Shown here piece after piece: positions 54,926 to 64,000 of a stretch of DNA of 64,000 nucleotides. The stretch's first letter is position 1; each line of letters starts with the position of its first letter. This DNA comes from an uncultured Planctomycetaceae bacterium. GTDB lineage: Bacteria > Planctomycetota > Planctomycetia > Planctomycetales > Planctomycetaceae. A program made the translations under genes and the position numbers. The DNA lies in assembly GCA_943787265.1 (NCBI GenBank), contig CALSLT010000006.1:124001-188000 (forward strand), written 5' to 3'. The notes beneath the pieces are model-generated. The model did not search any database. It saw only the letters and a list, made by a program, of their open reading frames with translations, and was not told where the DNA came from.

Positions 54926-56928
<2,003 letters not shown>

Positions 56929-56932
<4 letters not shown>

Positions 56933-57174
56933 TGGTCGTCCTCCGTGGACGAACCTGGTTCGTCATTCGAATCGCAGAGTACTCCGTAAAGCAAAGCCAT
57001 GATGAAGGCGGCAATGATCAACCCGAAGCCGTACAGAATGGCGACGTTGATCCCGGCGATCGGAGTTGCTTCCATCGACTCGGGTGAGAACGTGTTGATC
57101 AGTACGAATCCGCCGTACAGAACTAAGTAGACGGCGAACAGGACAAGCCCCATTCGAGCATTGCGGGTTTGCAT
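56929..57174 (-). CDS. DUF485 membrane protein
   Basis: This 81-residue protein has two transmembrane segments (MGLVLFAVYLVLYGGFVLINTF and VAILYGFGLIIAAFIMALLYG) and matches the YjcH-like DUF485 family. It normally precedes an ActP-type symporter, as here, with an ATGA overlap. It probably assists that transporter. The acidic C-terminal tail (about 12 residues) is cytoplasmic by prediction. Confidence 0.9.
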
Positions 57175-57229
57175 AAGAACCTCAGGTTCGCAGCGGAGGC
57201 TGCGGAGTTACTCGGTCATAAAAGATAGT

Positions 57230-57297
57230 GTGCGTCTTGACGCACCGGAGCATTGGACAACAAACATTGAGCATTCGGTGGTGCGTCGAGACGCACC
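57230..57297. repeat. Paired palindromes (GTGCGTC family)
   Basis: GTGCGTC-TT-GACGCAC (57230-57245) and GGTGCGTC-GA-GACGCACC (57280-57297) are each self-complementary and also pair with one another across 34 bases. They fill the gap between the isomerase-like gene and the DUF485 gene, both on the minus strand. Confidence 0.88.
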
Positions 57298-57312
57298 CTA
57301 TGGAAGCTTGGA

Positions 57313-58158
57313 TCAGCCGATTTCAGCTCGCAGTTTTTCGAGCAGGCTGACGGCAGTGCCGATGTCAGCTTTCTGACGAACCGGGTCGTGAGCGATTTCA
57401 CGTTCGATCGTCAGCGGCCCTTCGTAGCCAAGTTCCTTCAGCGTTCGAAGGTAAGTCTCCATGCCAACGTCGCCTTCGCCCAACGGCACTTCCGCTCCCC
57501 ATTCCGTACCGCGGACATCTTCCGCTGCCCAGGTTGCGTCTTTGCAATGGATGCTGCGGACCAGGTGGCCAACCTTCTTCAAAGCGTCGATCGGATCGCC
57601 GGTCCCGTACAGAATCATGTTGGCTGGGTCGAAGTTGATGAACAGGTTGTCTCGGTCGACATCGCCGATGAATTCCAGCAGGTGCTCGGCCGATTCCTGT
57701 CCGGTTTCGAGGTGCATGTTCTGGCCGTTGTCTTTCACATAGTCGAGCAGCGTCTGCGTAACCTCGATCAGATTTTTGTAGCTGTCGGTGTCTCGCCCCG
57801 GGACGAATCCGACGTGCATGCCGACGACGCCGCAACCAATGAATTTTGCAAAATCGGACACTGTTCGGTATTCGGCGGCTCGAGCGTCTCGCAAGCCTTC
57901 GGGGACGATACCGACCGTTTCGGCAGTGCGTTGAATGCTTTCGTAGGTCTCGCCGGCGAATCCGCTGAACAAGACAGACGCCTCGAAACCAGCGTCTGCC
58001 GCTTTGTCGAGATACGCTTTGGCGTGATCTTCCGTTCGATTTTCGGGCAGCGGGCAATGCAGATGGACGGTCGGAATCTGAAGTTCCTTCACGACGTCCA
58101 AATGAACGCCAAGGCCGTCGTCAATGGATGTAAAAACGCCGATTGGCCACTTACTCAT
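57313..58158 (-). CDS. Sugar-phosphate isomerase/epimerase-like TIM barrel
   Basis: This 281-residue protein is of the xylose-isomerase-like TIM-barrel family (AP endonuclease 2 superfamily). Metal-ligand positions are seen in MHLETGQES (Glu), INFDPANMI (Asp), SIHCKDA (His) and TIERE (Glu). It has no signal peptide, so it acts in the cytoplasm on a sugar or sugar phosphate. The exact substrate cannot be read. The upstream region 58159-58477 shows no gene. Confidence 0.9.
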   Translation of the reverse strand: MSKWPIGVFTSIDDGLGVHLDVVKELQIPTVHLHCPLPENRTEDHAKAYLDKAADAGFEASVLFSGFAGETYESIQRTAETVGIVPEGLRDARAAEYRTVSDFAKFIGCGVVGMHVGFVPGRDTDSYKNLIEVTQTLLDYVKDNGQNMHLETGQESAEHLLEFIGDVDRDNLFINFDPANMILYGTGDPIDALKKVGHLVRSIHCKDATWAAEDVRGTEWGAEVPLGEGDVGMETYLRTLKELGYEGPLTIEREIAHDPVRQKADIGTAVSLLEKLRAEIG

Positions 58159-58477
58159 CGGGGGTAGCTCCTGAGCGGAAAGAATGTCTCAACCAGCAGC
58201 TCAACAGCCGCCGAAATCCGAACGAGCATCTTACTGCTGCGGAATCGGATTCTCCAGCAGCCATCGACCTTCGCTGATGGTTGCTCGATTCTGCTCAGCT
58301 AAACACGGCACAAGCTGCCAACAGCGTCGGTCGATTGGCCAGCCTGCGACAAACCGCAGCTTCTTGGAATCAACCAGCAATTCCTTATGATCTGTTTACA
58401 GTTGCGGTAATTAAGTTTTCGAGGCTTGACTACATCGGGTGAAGCCGCAGAGCAAAACGTGGCTCAGAGGACGTTTA

Positions 58478-61117
58478 ATGCTGGAGAGCCCCGCTGAGCT
58501 TCTCAGCGAACTCGAATCGAGCGGGCTACTGACGCCGTCGATCGTAGAACACCGTGACGCCCTCTTGACATCGGCGTCTGCAGAGAAGGCTGCGCAGGAA
58601 CTCGTTCGGCTGGAACTACTCACCGAATTCCAGGCCGAGGTGACGCTCAAGCAGGAAGAAATACCGTTAGTCATTGGCGACTACATCGTCGAGAAGATGC
58701 TCGGTCGCGGCGGGATGGGTTTCGTATTGAAGGCGCGGCACCGACGCATGAAGCGGCCGGTCGCCATCAAATTTCTGCTCAAATCGCTGACCGAATCTGA
58801 GGATTTTCAAAAGCGATTTGAACGCGAAGTTGAGGCAGCCGCTCAGCTCGACCACCAGAATATCGTCACGGCCTACGACGCCGGAATCCATGACGGGAAT
58901 CATTTCCTGGTCATGCAGTATGTCGACGGCGACGACCTGTCAGCCATCGTAAAGGCCAAAGGCCCTTTCGGCATTTCGGCCACGGTAGATGCCATCCGTC
59001 AGGCCGCCGAAGGACTCGACTGTGCGCATGAACTCGGCATTGTCCATCGGGACATCAAGCCCAGTAATTTGCTCATGGATCGCAAAGGCGTCGTTCGTGT
59101 TCTGGATATGGGCCTCGCAAGAATTCAACGATCTCCCGGCGACGCGGTTGATGGAACGGGCAATGCGGATCTAACCGGCACGGGAAGCGTTTTGGGAACC
59201 ATCGACTACATGGCTCCCGAACAGGCATTGGATGCCAAGAAGGCCGACCACCGCGCGGACATCTACTCGCTTGGGTGCACGCTGTATTTTCTGTTGACCG
59301 GGAATCCGCCGTTTGGCAATGAAACGATCATGCGGAGACTGCTCGCTCATCGACAGTCGAAGATTCCGAAAATCCGAGAAGTCCGCCCGGAAGCACCAGA
59401 TGAGCTTGAGCAGATTTTCTCAACGATGATGGCCAAGAGAAAAAAAGACCGGCCGCCGTCGATGAGACATCTGATCGTCGCCCTGCAGAGTCTCGAACTG
59501 GCCGGTGCCGAAGCCGAGCAGATGGCAACGCTCGACATGCCTGACGAATCGAGTGGTGTGACGGCTGAAAGCTTCGGGGGAGGTGCGGACGCAAAACCCA
59601 CTCGAAAGAAAGCCGCTTCTGATGCCGTTGGCGGCGCAAAGCCGAAACGGAAAAAGAAACGACGCGCGGCCGCAACCGAACAAGCCAAAGCTGCAACCGC
59701 TGAAAAGGTGAGTCACTCCGACAAGGCTTCAGTGATGCCCGCCGTCATGACTGACGATCGAAGCGAGAAGCCTGACACTCAGTCCGTTGCAGAAGGGGAA
59801 ACGTTTGCAGGCACGCAGAAGCTTTCGTTACCGGATTCATTGAGAGTGAAGTTCGCCGCAACCAGTCGTCAGCAACGAGGCATCGCTGTCGCGACTGGAG
59901 TTCTTCTAGTTGCCGTATTGGCTTTCGCACTTAGACCAGATTCGACGTCCCCGGAACCAAAGCTTGCCGACGAAGGCACGATCGTCCGCGAAACTTCCAG
60001 CCCACGTAAAATCGTCGGTAGCGAAAATGACCTTCCCTCAAAGAGCAATGAAATTGTTGACCTGTTTAACGGCAAGTCGCTGGACGGATGGGAGTCGGAA
60101 GGCGGCAGCGACTGGACTGTGCAGAACGGAATTCTGACCGGACGCGGAAGCACATTGCTCGTCTACACAGAAGAAGAATTCAAAGATGTTCGAGTGACGG
60201 TTGAGTGCAAAGTTCCATCAGGATCTCATTCCGGACTGTTTCTGCGGCATGAGTTTGGTTCAGGCTGGGGCAACGGTTACGAGGCTCAGATTTCCAGCGA
60301 TCACCGTCAGGCATCGATGACTGGTGGAATTACCAACCTGCAGAGCGTGAATGCGCAACTCGTGCCTCACAATGTATGGTTCACTCTTGAGTTTGAATCT
60401 GTCGGAGATCGTCTGAAAGTCAACGTCAATGGACAGACCACGGTGACGGTGACCGATGACGACTTTTCATCAGGATGTGTCGCCCTTCAATCCGTAGGCA
60501 CGAGTTATTTTCGCAAAGTCCAGGTTGAACGCCTTAGTCGTCCCAGCCCGACCCAAACACAAAATGACGAGTCGTCAGACTGGGTCAGCATCTTTAACGG
60601 GCACAACCTTGATGGATGGCAGAATTTGGACGACAGCAAGTGGAGAGTCAGCGACAACACCCTGCATGCCGAAGCTGGCCCTCGTGGTTGGCTTCTCACT
60701 GAACAGTCATTTGCAGACTATGAATTCGAGTTTGAATTTCGACTGAGTTACGGTGCGAACAGCGGAGTCCTCGTTCATGCAGACCCCACGTTGTCGTTGA
60801 CCAACGTCAATATCGCCGAAATTCAGTTGCTCGACACATCAAATCCTCATTACTCCCAGATCAGCGAGAAAGCATCCCACGGCTCTCTATGGCAAATTGA
60901 AGCCCCTCATATTCCAACCACCTGTCTGCCGGGACTCTGGTATCGGATGCTGATTCGCGTTGTCGGAAGCGAAGTCACCATGTCGCAGAATGGTCGCATC
61001 ATCCTGAACGCGACCTTGCCAGACGATTACAGGCGGAAGCCAGGCTGCATCGGACTTCAGGCTTATGGCCAGTCGGTAAGTTTTCGCAGCATGCGGGCCC
61101 GAAGTCTTAACGACTAG
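58478..61117 (+). CDS. Transmembrane Ser/Thr kinase with two DUF1080 domains
   Basis: This receptor-like kinase has a glycine loop (GRGGMG, residues 76-81), ATP-anchoring Lys98, catalytic HRD at 190-192, DMG in place of DFG at 210-212 and an APE-type YMAPEQ. A Lys/Ala-rich juxtamembrane region (about 375-440) precedes one membrane helix (about 468-490). Outside are two DUF1080 (3-keto-disaccharide hydrolase-like, LamG-fold) domains, from about 525 and 700, each opening LFNG or IFNG then LDGW. They suggest glycan sensing. GTG 58439 is in frame, but ATG 58478 has AGAGGA six bases upstream and is preferred. Confidence 0.9.
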   Translation: MLESPAELLSELESSGLLTPSIVEHRDALLTSASAEKAAQELVRLELLTEFQAEVTLKQEEIPLVIGDYIVEKMLGRGGMGFVLKARHRRMKRPVAIKFLLKSLTESEDFQKRFEREVEAAAQLDHQNIVTAYDAGIHDGNHFLVMQYVDGDDLSAIVKAKGPFGISATVDAIRQAAEGLDCAHELGIVHRDIKPSNLLMDRKGVVRVLDMGLARIQRSPGDAVDGTGNADLTGTGSVLGTIDYMAPEQALDAKKADHRADIYSLGCTLYFLLTGNPPFGNETIMRRLLAHRQSKIPKIREVRPEAPDELEQIFSTMMAKRKKDRPPSMRHLIVALQSLELAGAEAEQMATLDMPDESSGVTAESFGGGADAKPTRKKAASDAVGGAKPKRKKKRRAAATEQAKAATAEKVSHSDKASVMPAVMTDDRSEKPDTQSVAEGETFAGTQKLSLPDSLRVKFAATSRQQRGIAVATGVLLVAVLAFALRPDSTSPEPKLADEGTIVRETSSPRKIVGSENDLPSKSNEIVDLFNGKSLDGWESEGGSDWTVQNGILTGRGSTLLVYTEEEFKDVRVTVECKVPSGSHSGLFLRHEFGSGWGNGYEAQISSDHRQASMTGGITNLQSVNAQLVPHNVWFTLEFESVGDRLKVNVNGQTTVTVTDDDFSSGCVALQSVGTSYFRKVQVERLSRPSPTQTQNDESSDWVSIFNGHNLDGWQNLDDSKWRVSDNTLHAEAGPRGWLLTEQSFADYEFEFEFRLSYGANSGVLVHADPTLSLTNVNIAEIQLLDTSNPHYSQISEKASHGSLWQIEAPHIPTTCLPGLWYRMLIRVVGSEVTMSQNGRIILNATLPDDYRRKPGCIGLQAYGQSVSFRSMRARSLND

Positions 61118-61144
61118 CATTCGGCGAATGCCGGAAGATCAATG

Positions 61145-61672
61145 TCAACGACGCGACTTCTTCATCTGAGCTTCGACCTGCTTCCTGAAATCCTTCGCAA
61201 ACTTCTGGTCGCCTTTCAGACAGCGATTGGTCATTGCCAGGGCTTTGCGCATTCGGGCGACGGTGTTCACGACCGGAGCAGTCAGCTTCTCGATGATCTC
61301 GTCGGCTTTGTACTCTTCCAAATCTCGCAAAGTTGTCACACCGAGGAACTCGCAGACTTCGCGTATTTCGAGATCGCGCAAAAAGAGCTGTTCGAGTTTG
61401 GAATCGAGCGTCACCTTTGGCCGGCCCAGCGGCATTGGTCGCGATCTGGTCGTTGTGCTTTTCTTAGTGGCAGCTTTCGCCGCCTTCTTTTGAGCCGCGT
61501 TCTTGGTCGTCGCCTTCCGAGCGGCTTTCTTCTTTGAGGCCTTCTTAGAAGCGACTTTCTTCGCCACCTTCTTTTTCGCGGTTGCTTTCCTGGCTGGCCT
61601 TTTCTTGACGACTTTCTTCTTCACCGCTTTCTTTGCGGACTTCGCTTTTCGAGCAGCTTTCTTTTTGGCCAT
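61145..61672 (-). CDS. Lysine-rich histone H1-like protein with C-terminal helical domain
   Basis: Residues 1-85 are almost only Lys, Ala, Arg, Val and Thr, with AKK and KKAxKK repeats like histone H1 tails and bacterial Hc1 proteins. They should bind DNA or RNA through charge. Residues about 90-175 form a compact helical domain; VCEFLGVTTLRDLEEYKADEI has the pattern of a helix-hairpin-helix unit as in the RNA polymerase alpha C-terminal domain. The frame opens at 61780, but ATG 61672, with GGAAAAG upstream, starts exactly at the basic tail. It converges on the kinase gene. Confidence 0.85.
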   Translation of the reverse strand: MAKKKAARKAKSAKKAVKKKVVKKRPARKATAKKKVAKKVASKKASKKKAARKATTKNAAQKKAAKAATKKSTTTRSRPMPLGRPKVTLDSKLEQLFLRDLEIREVCEFLGVTTLRDLEEYKADEIIEKLTAPVVNTVARMRKALAMTNRCLKGDQKFAKDFRKQVEAQMKKSRR

Positions 61673-61838
61673 GTCACTTTTCCAATTGGCTGTCTGTGGT
61701 TTCCCGTTCCTGCCTTCGCGAGGGGCAAGACTCTGCGCGAAAATATCGACCTCGCATGTTAGCTCAGACGTTCCGAGCACATTCAGCCTACCGTGAGACG
61801 ATCACCTTTCGAAACGACCGACTTGTTCTTTCTGCACG

Positions 61839-61871
61839 AAAAAAGGCCTGCCCGAAAACTCGGACAGGCCT
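61839..61871 (-). terminator. Intrinsic terminator after DUF11-repeat gene
   Basis: On the minus strand AGGCCTGTCCGA and TCGGGCAGGCCT form a 12-bp stem with one mismatch and a four-base loop, followed by TTTTTT. It starts 30 bases after the stop of the DUF11-repeat gene. Confidence 0.9.
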
Positions 61872-61901
61872 CTCGATCTGGAAAGTGTGCCTCGCTGAAG
61901 A

Positions 61902-64000
61902 TCAGTCCGCGTAGAAGCGGGTCAGTTCTTCAACAGTCAGCGGCTCCTGGATTGAGTCGCTGGTCAGGCGGGCGCGAACCCTGTGGTTTCCTTCGTCAGC
62001 TCCCTGAATATGAATCTGGAAGATGGCCGTCTTGCCAGGTTCCAGAGCGGGCAGAGCTTTGAAGACAACAAGACCGCTTTCAGCAATGTGCTTCGTCGGC
62101 CCTTTAACATTGATCAGTTTCACACCGTTCGGAAGTTCGAACGACAGGCCAACATTTTGTGCCTGCTTCGAACCTTCGTTGCGGACTCGAACTTCGTAAG
62201 CCGTTTCGCGACCGATTTCGACGGGATCGTCGAGGTCCAGAACTTCCAGCACCAGCGACGCCGTGCCTTCGATTCGTGTCGCGGCGTTGGCTTCGGCGAC
62301 GGCTCCGTGTTCGGAGATCGCTCGGGCCACGTGGCTGAAGTCGCCAAGTTCAACCGGCTTGAGTTTGAGGCTCAGGTCGATCGCTTCTTTCGGACTGACG
62401 CTTCCAACAAACCAGGTAACCGTCCGGGTCGTTTCGTCGTATTTCCCGCCACGGCTGGAGTAGAGATACTCGAAGCCTTTCGGAACAACGTACATCGCTC
62501 GCACGTTGTTCGTGACAGCCTGTCCGTCGTTGGCCAACTTGAGCGAGTACCGAGCGTCTCGGCCGACGTATCGCAGAGCCGGACCACTGACAGCCAGGTT
62601 CAAGCTTGGAGCCAGCACGGCGACTTTGGCACTTGCAGTTTGACGAAGTTCCGTGCCCGACGTGGCGATCACGCTGACATTCTGCGAGCCACCAGCGACG
62701 GCAGTCATCGAAAGTCGAACGCTGCGTTGCTCGCCAGGATTGACCGAACCCAGGTCCATCTTCAGGCGTTTGCCTTTCGGATGTTGCAGACCTTCTGGAA
62801 TCGTGACTTCAACTGTGACGTTGTGAGCGACTCCCGTTCCAGGGTTCGACACCGTAACAACGTGCGAAGCAGGTTCGCCCATCATCACTTGCGAAGGCCC
62901 CTTCATAGCGACCTTCAACATTGGTTCTTCGACAGCCAGCAGAGTCGTCGCGGCTGTTGAGAATCGAACGTTGGCGTTGGCAGCCAGCTCGCCTCGCTGG
63001 CTGGGAATCATCGTGATGTGAATCTCACGTTCTTCGCCAGCGTCGAGTGACGGGAATTCCCAAACGACTGACGATTGCGCCGTTGCCGGTTTGGGGCTGG
63101 CAGCCGTCAGACGGACGGTGCGAGGAAAGAACACATCGACGACAACATCCGAAGCGTTGGCATCACCCGAGTTCTTAACCGTCAGCATCAAATCGCACGG
63201 CTGACCGACGTTGATGTCGGACTGCTTGGTCCAGCGAGTTTCGATGCGTGGAGATTCCTGCGTGAAGTTGATGAATCCGCCGGCCGGTCCAGGAGCTGGA
63301 GTCGCCTGAGGTGCTCGCCCCAACTGTCGAATCTCGGCTGCCGGTTTCGACTGAAGGATCGGTGTGCCGAGCCCCGCCTTTTGACCAGCAGGCCCCGATG
63401 GCAACAGCGGAGCAGCACCTGTTGCACTGGTCTGTTTGATCGGTTCGGCGGTGCCGGGCTTTCGAGCGAAGTCAGCCTGGACGATTCCGCCCTGCCTCGG
63501 CTTCGCAGCAAAGCCACCAGCCTGGATGACGCCTGCATTCTTAGCCCCAGCCTGAGTCGCACCGGCTGGTCGAACCGCCGGATCACGGAACTGTCTCGGA
63601 GCATTCGTGCCTGGTCGTTGACCGGCTGAAGCTCCCGTCGGAGTCGCCGACAATGTCCTGGTCGGAGTCTTTGCGGAAGCTCCCACCGGCGGGGGTGCCG
63701 AGCCGAAAAGTTCGCGATGATAGTTCTGCAGGCCAGTTGCCGATCGCTGAGCTGGCTGCTGCTGCTGAGTCGTCGGACGATTCCGCTGATAACGCAGAAT
63801 TCCGCCGCTGTTTGCATTGCTGGCTGGCTTGGCCGGCTGTGCGGCCGCTTCCTTGTCCGAGCTGCGGCTGAGGAAATTAAGCCGGCTCAGAGTACTGGGT
63901 GTCTGAGTCTGCTGCCCATTGACGGTCGACGGTGCTCGCTCCTGAGCGACACCTGTCGACATCGACAGAGTCAGTGCTCCCAGGGCCGTCAGGCACCAAA
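61902..64000 (-). CDS. Secreted protein with DUF11-type repeats (5' cut by window edge)
   Basis: The frame remains open to the end of the window. Residues before the first Met at 63962 read as the hydrophobic part of a signal peptide (TALGALTLSMSTGVAQE), so the true start is outside. A disordered Ala/Gln/Pro-rich region of about 215 residues follows. Then come four or five immunoglobulin-like repeats of the DUF11/CARDB kind, each with an N-x-G-D/T-x-x-A-x-N/D-V-x-V pattern such as VKNSGDANASDVVVDV, VSNPGTGVAHNVTVEV and VRNEGSKQAQNVGLSF. A cell-envelope or surface structural role is likely. Confidence 0.88.
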   Translation of the reverse strand, partial: WCLTALGALTLSMSTGVAQERAPSTVNGQQTQTPSTLSRLNFLSRSSDKEAAAQPAKPASNANSGGILRYQRNRPTTQQQQPAQRSATGLQNYHRELFGSAPPPVGASAKTPTRTLSATPTGASAGQRPGTNAPRQFRDPAVRPAGATQAGAKNAGVIQAGGFAAKPRQGGIVQADFARKPGTAEPIKQTSATGAAPLLPSGPAGQKAGLGTPILQSKPAAEIRQLGRAPQATPAPGPAGGFINFTQESPRIETRWTKQSDINVGQPCDLMLTVKNSGDANASDVVVDVFFPRTVRLTAASPKPATAQSSVVWEFPSLDAGEEREIHITMIPSQRGELAANANVRFSTAATTLLAVEEPMLKVAMKGPSQVMMGEPASHVVTVSNPGTGVAHNVTVEVTIPEGLQHPKGKRLKMDLGSVNPGEQRSVRLSMTAVAGGSQNVSVIATSGTELRQTASAKVAVLAPSLNLAVSGPALRYVGRDARYSLKLANDGQAVTNNVRAMYVVPKGFEYLYSSRGGKYDETTRTVTWFVGSVSPKEAIDLSLKLKPVELGDFSHVARAISEHGAVAEANAATRIEGTASLVLEVLDLDDPVEIGRETAYEVRVRNEGSKQAQNVGLSFELPNGVKLINVKGPTKHIAESGLVVFKALPALEPGKTAIFQIHIQGADEGNHRVRARLTSDSIQEPLTVEELTRFYAD

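Noticed and set aside
61117..61131. GCATTC-GGC-GAATGC hairpin between the kinase and histone-like genes
   Set aside because: The stem is six base pairs with no T-tract. It may be chance, so it is not called as a terminator.

Overview
The window is from a bacterium of the phylum Planctomycetota. The evidence is the gene content: Cys-type sulfatases, DUF1552/DUF1592 planctomycete cytochrome-type proteins, ECF sigma factors coupled to FecR-like membrane proteins, a Ser/Thr kinase fused to DUF1080 domains, a lysine-rich histone-like protein, and many palindromic dispersed repeats. The genus cannot be named from the sequence alone. No rRNA, tRNA, CRISPR array, transposase or phage gene was seen.

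Layout. 0-7.1 kb: the 3' end of one sulfatase, a second sulfatase, and two secreted proteins built from four FGE-sulfatase (SUMF1-like) domains, one with a PD40-like propeller tail. 7.2-11.1 kb: an HTH regulator divergent from a serine hydrolase interrupted by membrane segments, then an ankyrin protein. 11.4-18.8 kb: cassette 1, with ECF sigma factor, FecR/PA14 protein, DUF1552, DUF1592 lipoprotein and EF-hand protein. 19.1-28.4 kb: cassette 2, with ECF sigma factor, FecR protein, AhpD-like protein, broken DUF1592, broken EF-hand protein, HAD enzyme, DUF1592 remnant and DUF1552. 28.7-36.7 kb (minus strand): an operon of DUF1592, metallophosphatase, DUF1552 and two tandem copies of an unknown secreted protein, most of them frameshifted. 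36.8-44 kb: two sialidase-like proteins, an FAD oxidoreductase and a sodium:solute symporter, divergent from an AraC regulator; this looks like a carbohydrate-use locus. 44-47.4 kb: a beta-helix protein and an alpha/beta hydrolase (both frameshifted) and a PDZ protein. 47.5-64 kb: intact, more conserved genes, including a lipoprotein, S41 protease, 7Fe ferredoxin, SNF2 helicase, GT4 glycosyltransferase, ActP-like symporter with DUF485 partner, sugar-phosphate isomerase-like protein, receptor kinase, histone-like protein and a DUF11-repeat protein.

Two patterns cut across the window. First, palindromic elements of several unrelated families sit in frame inside coding sequences: a FecR protein, an FAD oxidoreductase, a DUF1592 protein (twice) and an unknown secreted protein. 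Two of them lie exactly in the n-region of a signal peptide. This resembles the palindromic elements known inside Rickettsia genes and is the most interesting signal here. Second, between 21 and 46.7 kb I count 16 apparent frameshifts, 13 of them single-base insertions and eight of those in G/C runs of 3-6. None was found in 0-21 kb or 46.7-64 kb. These could be real decay of accessory genes or base-calling error; the sequence alone cannot decide.
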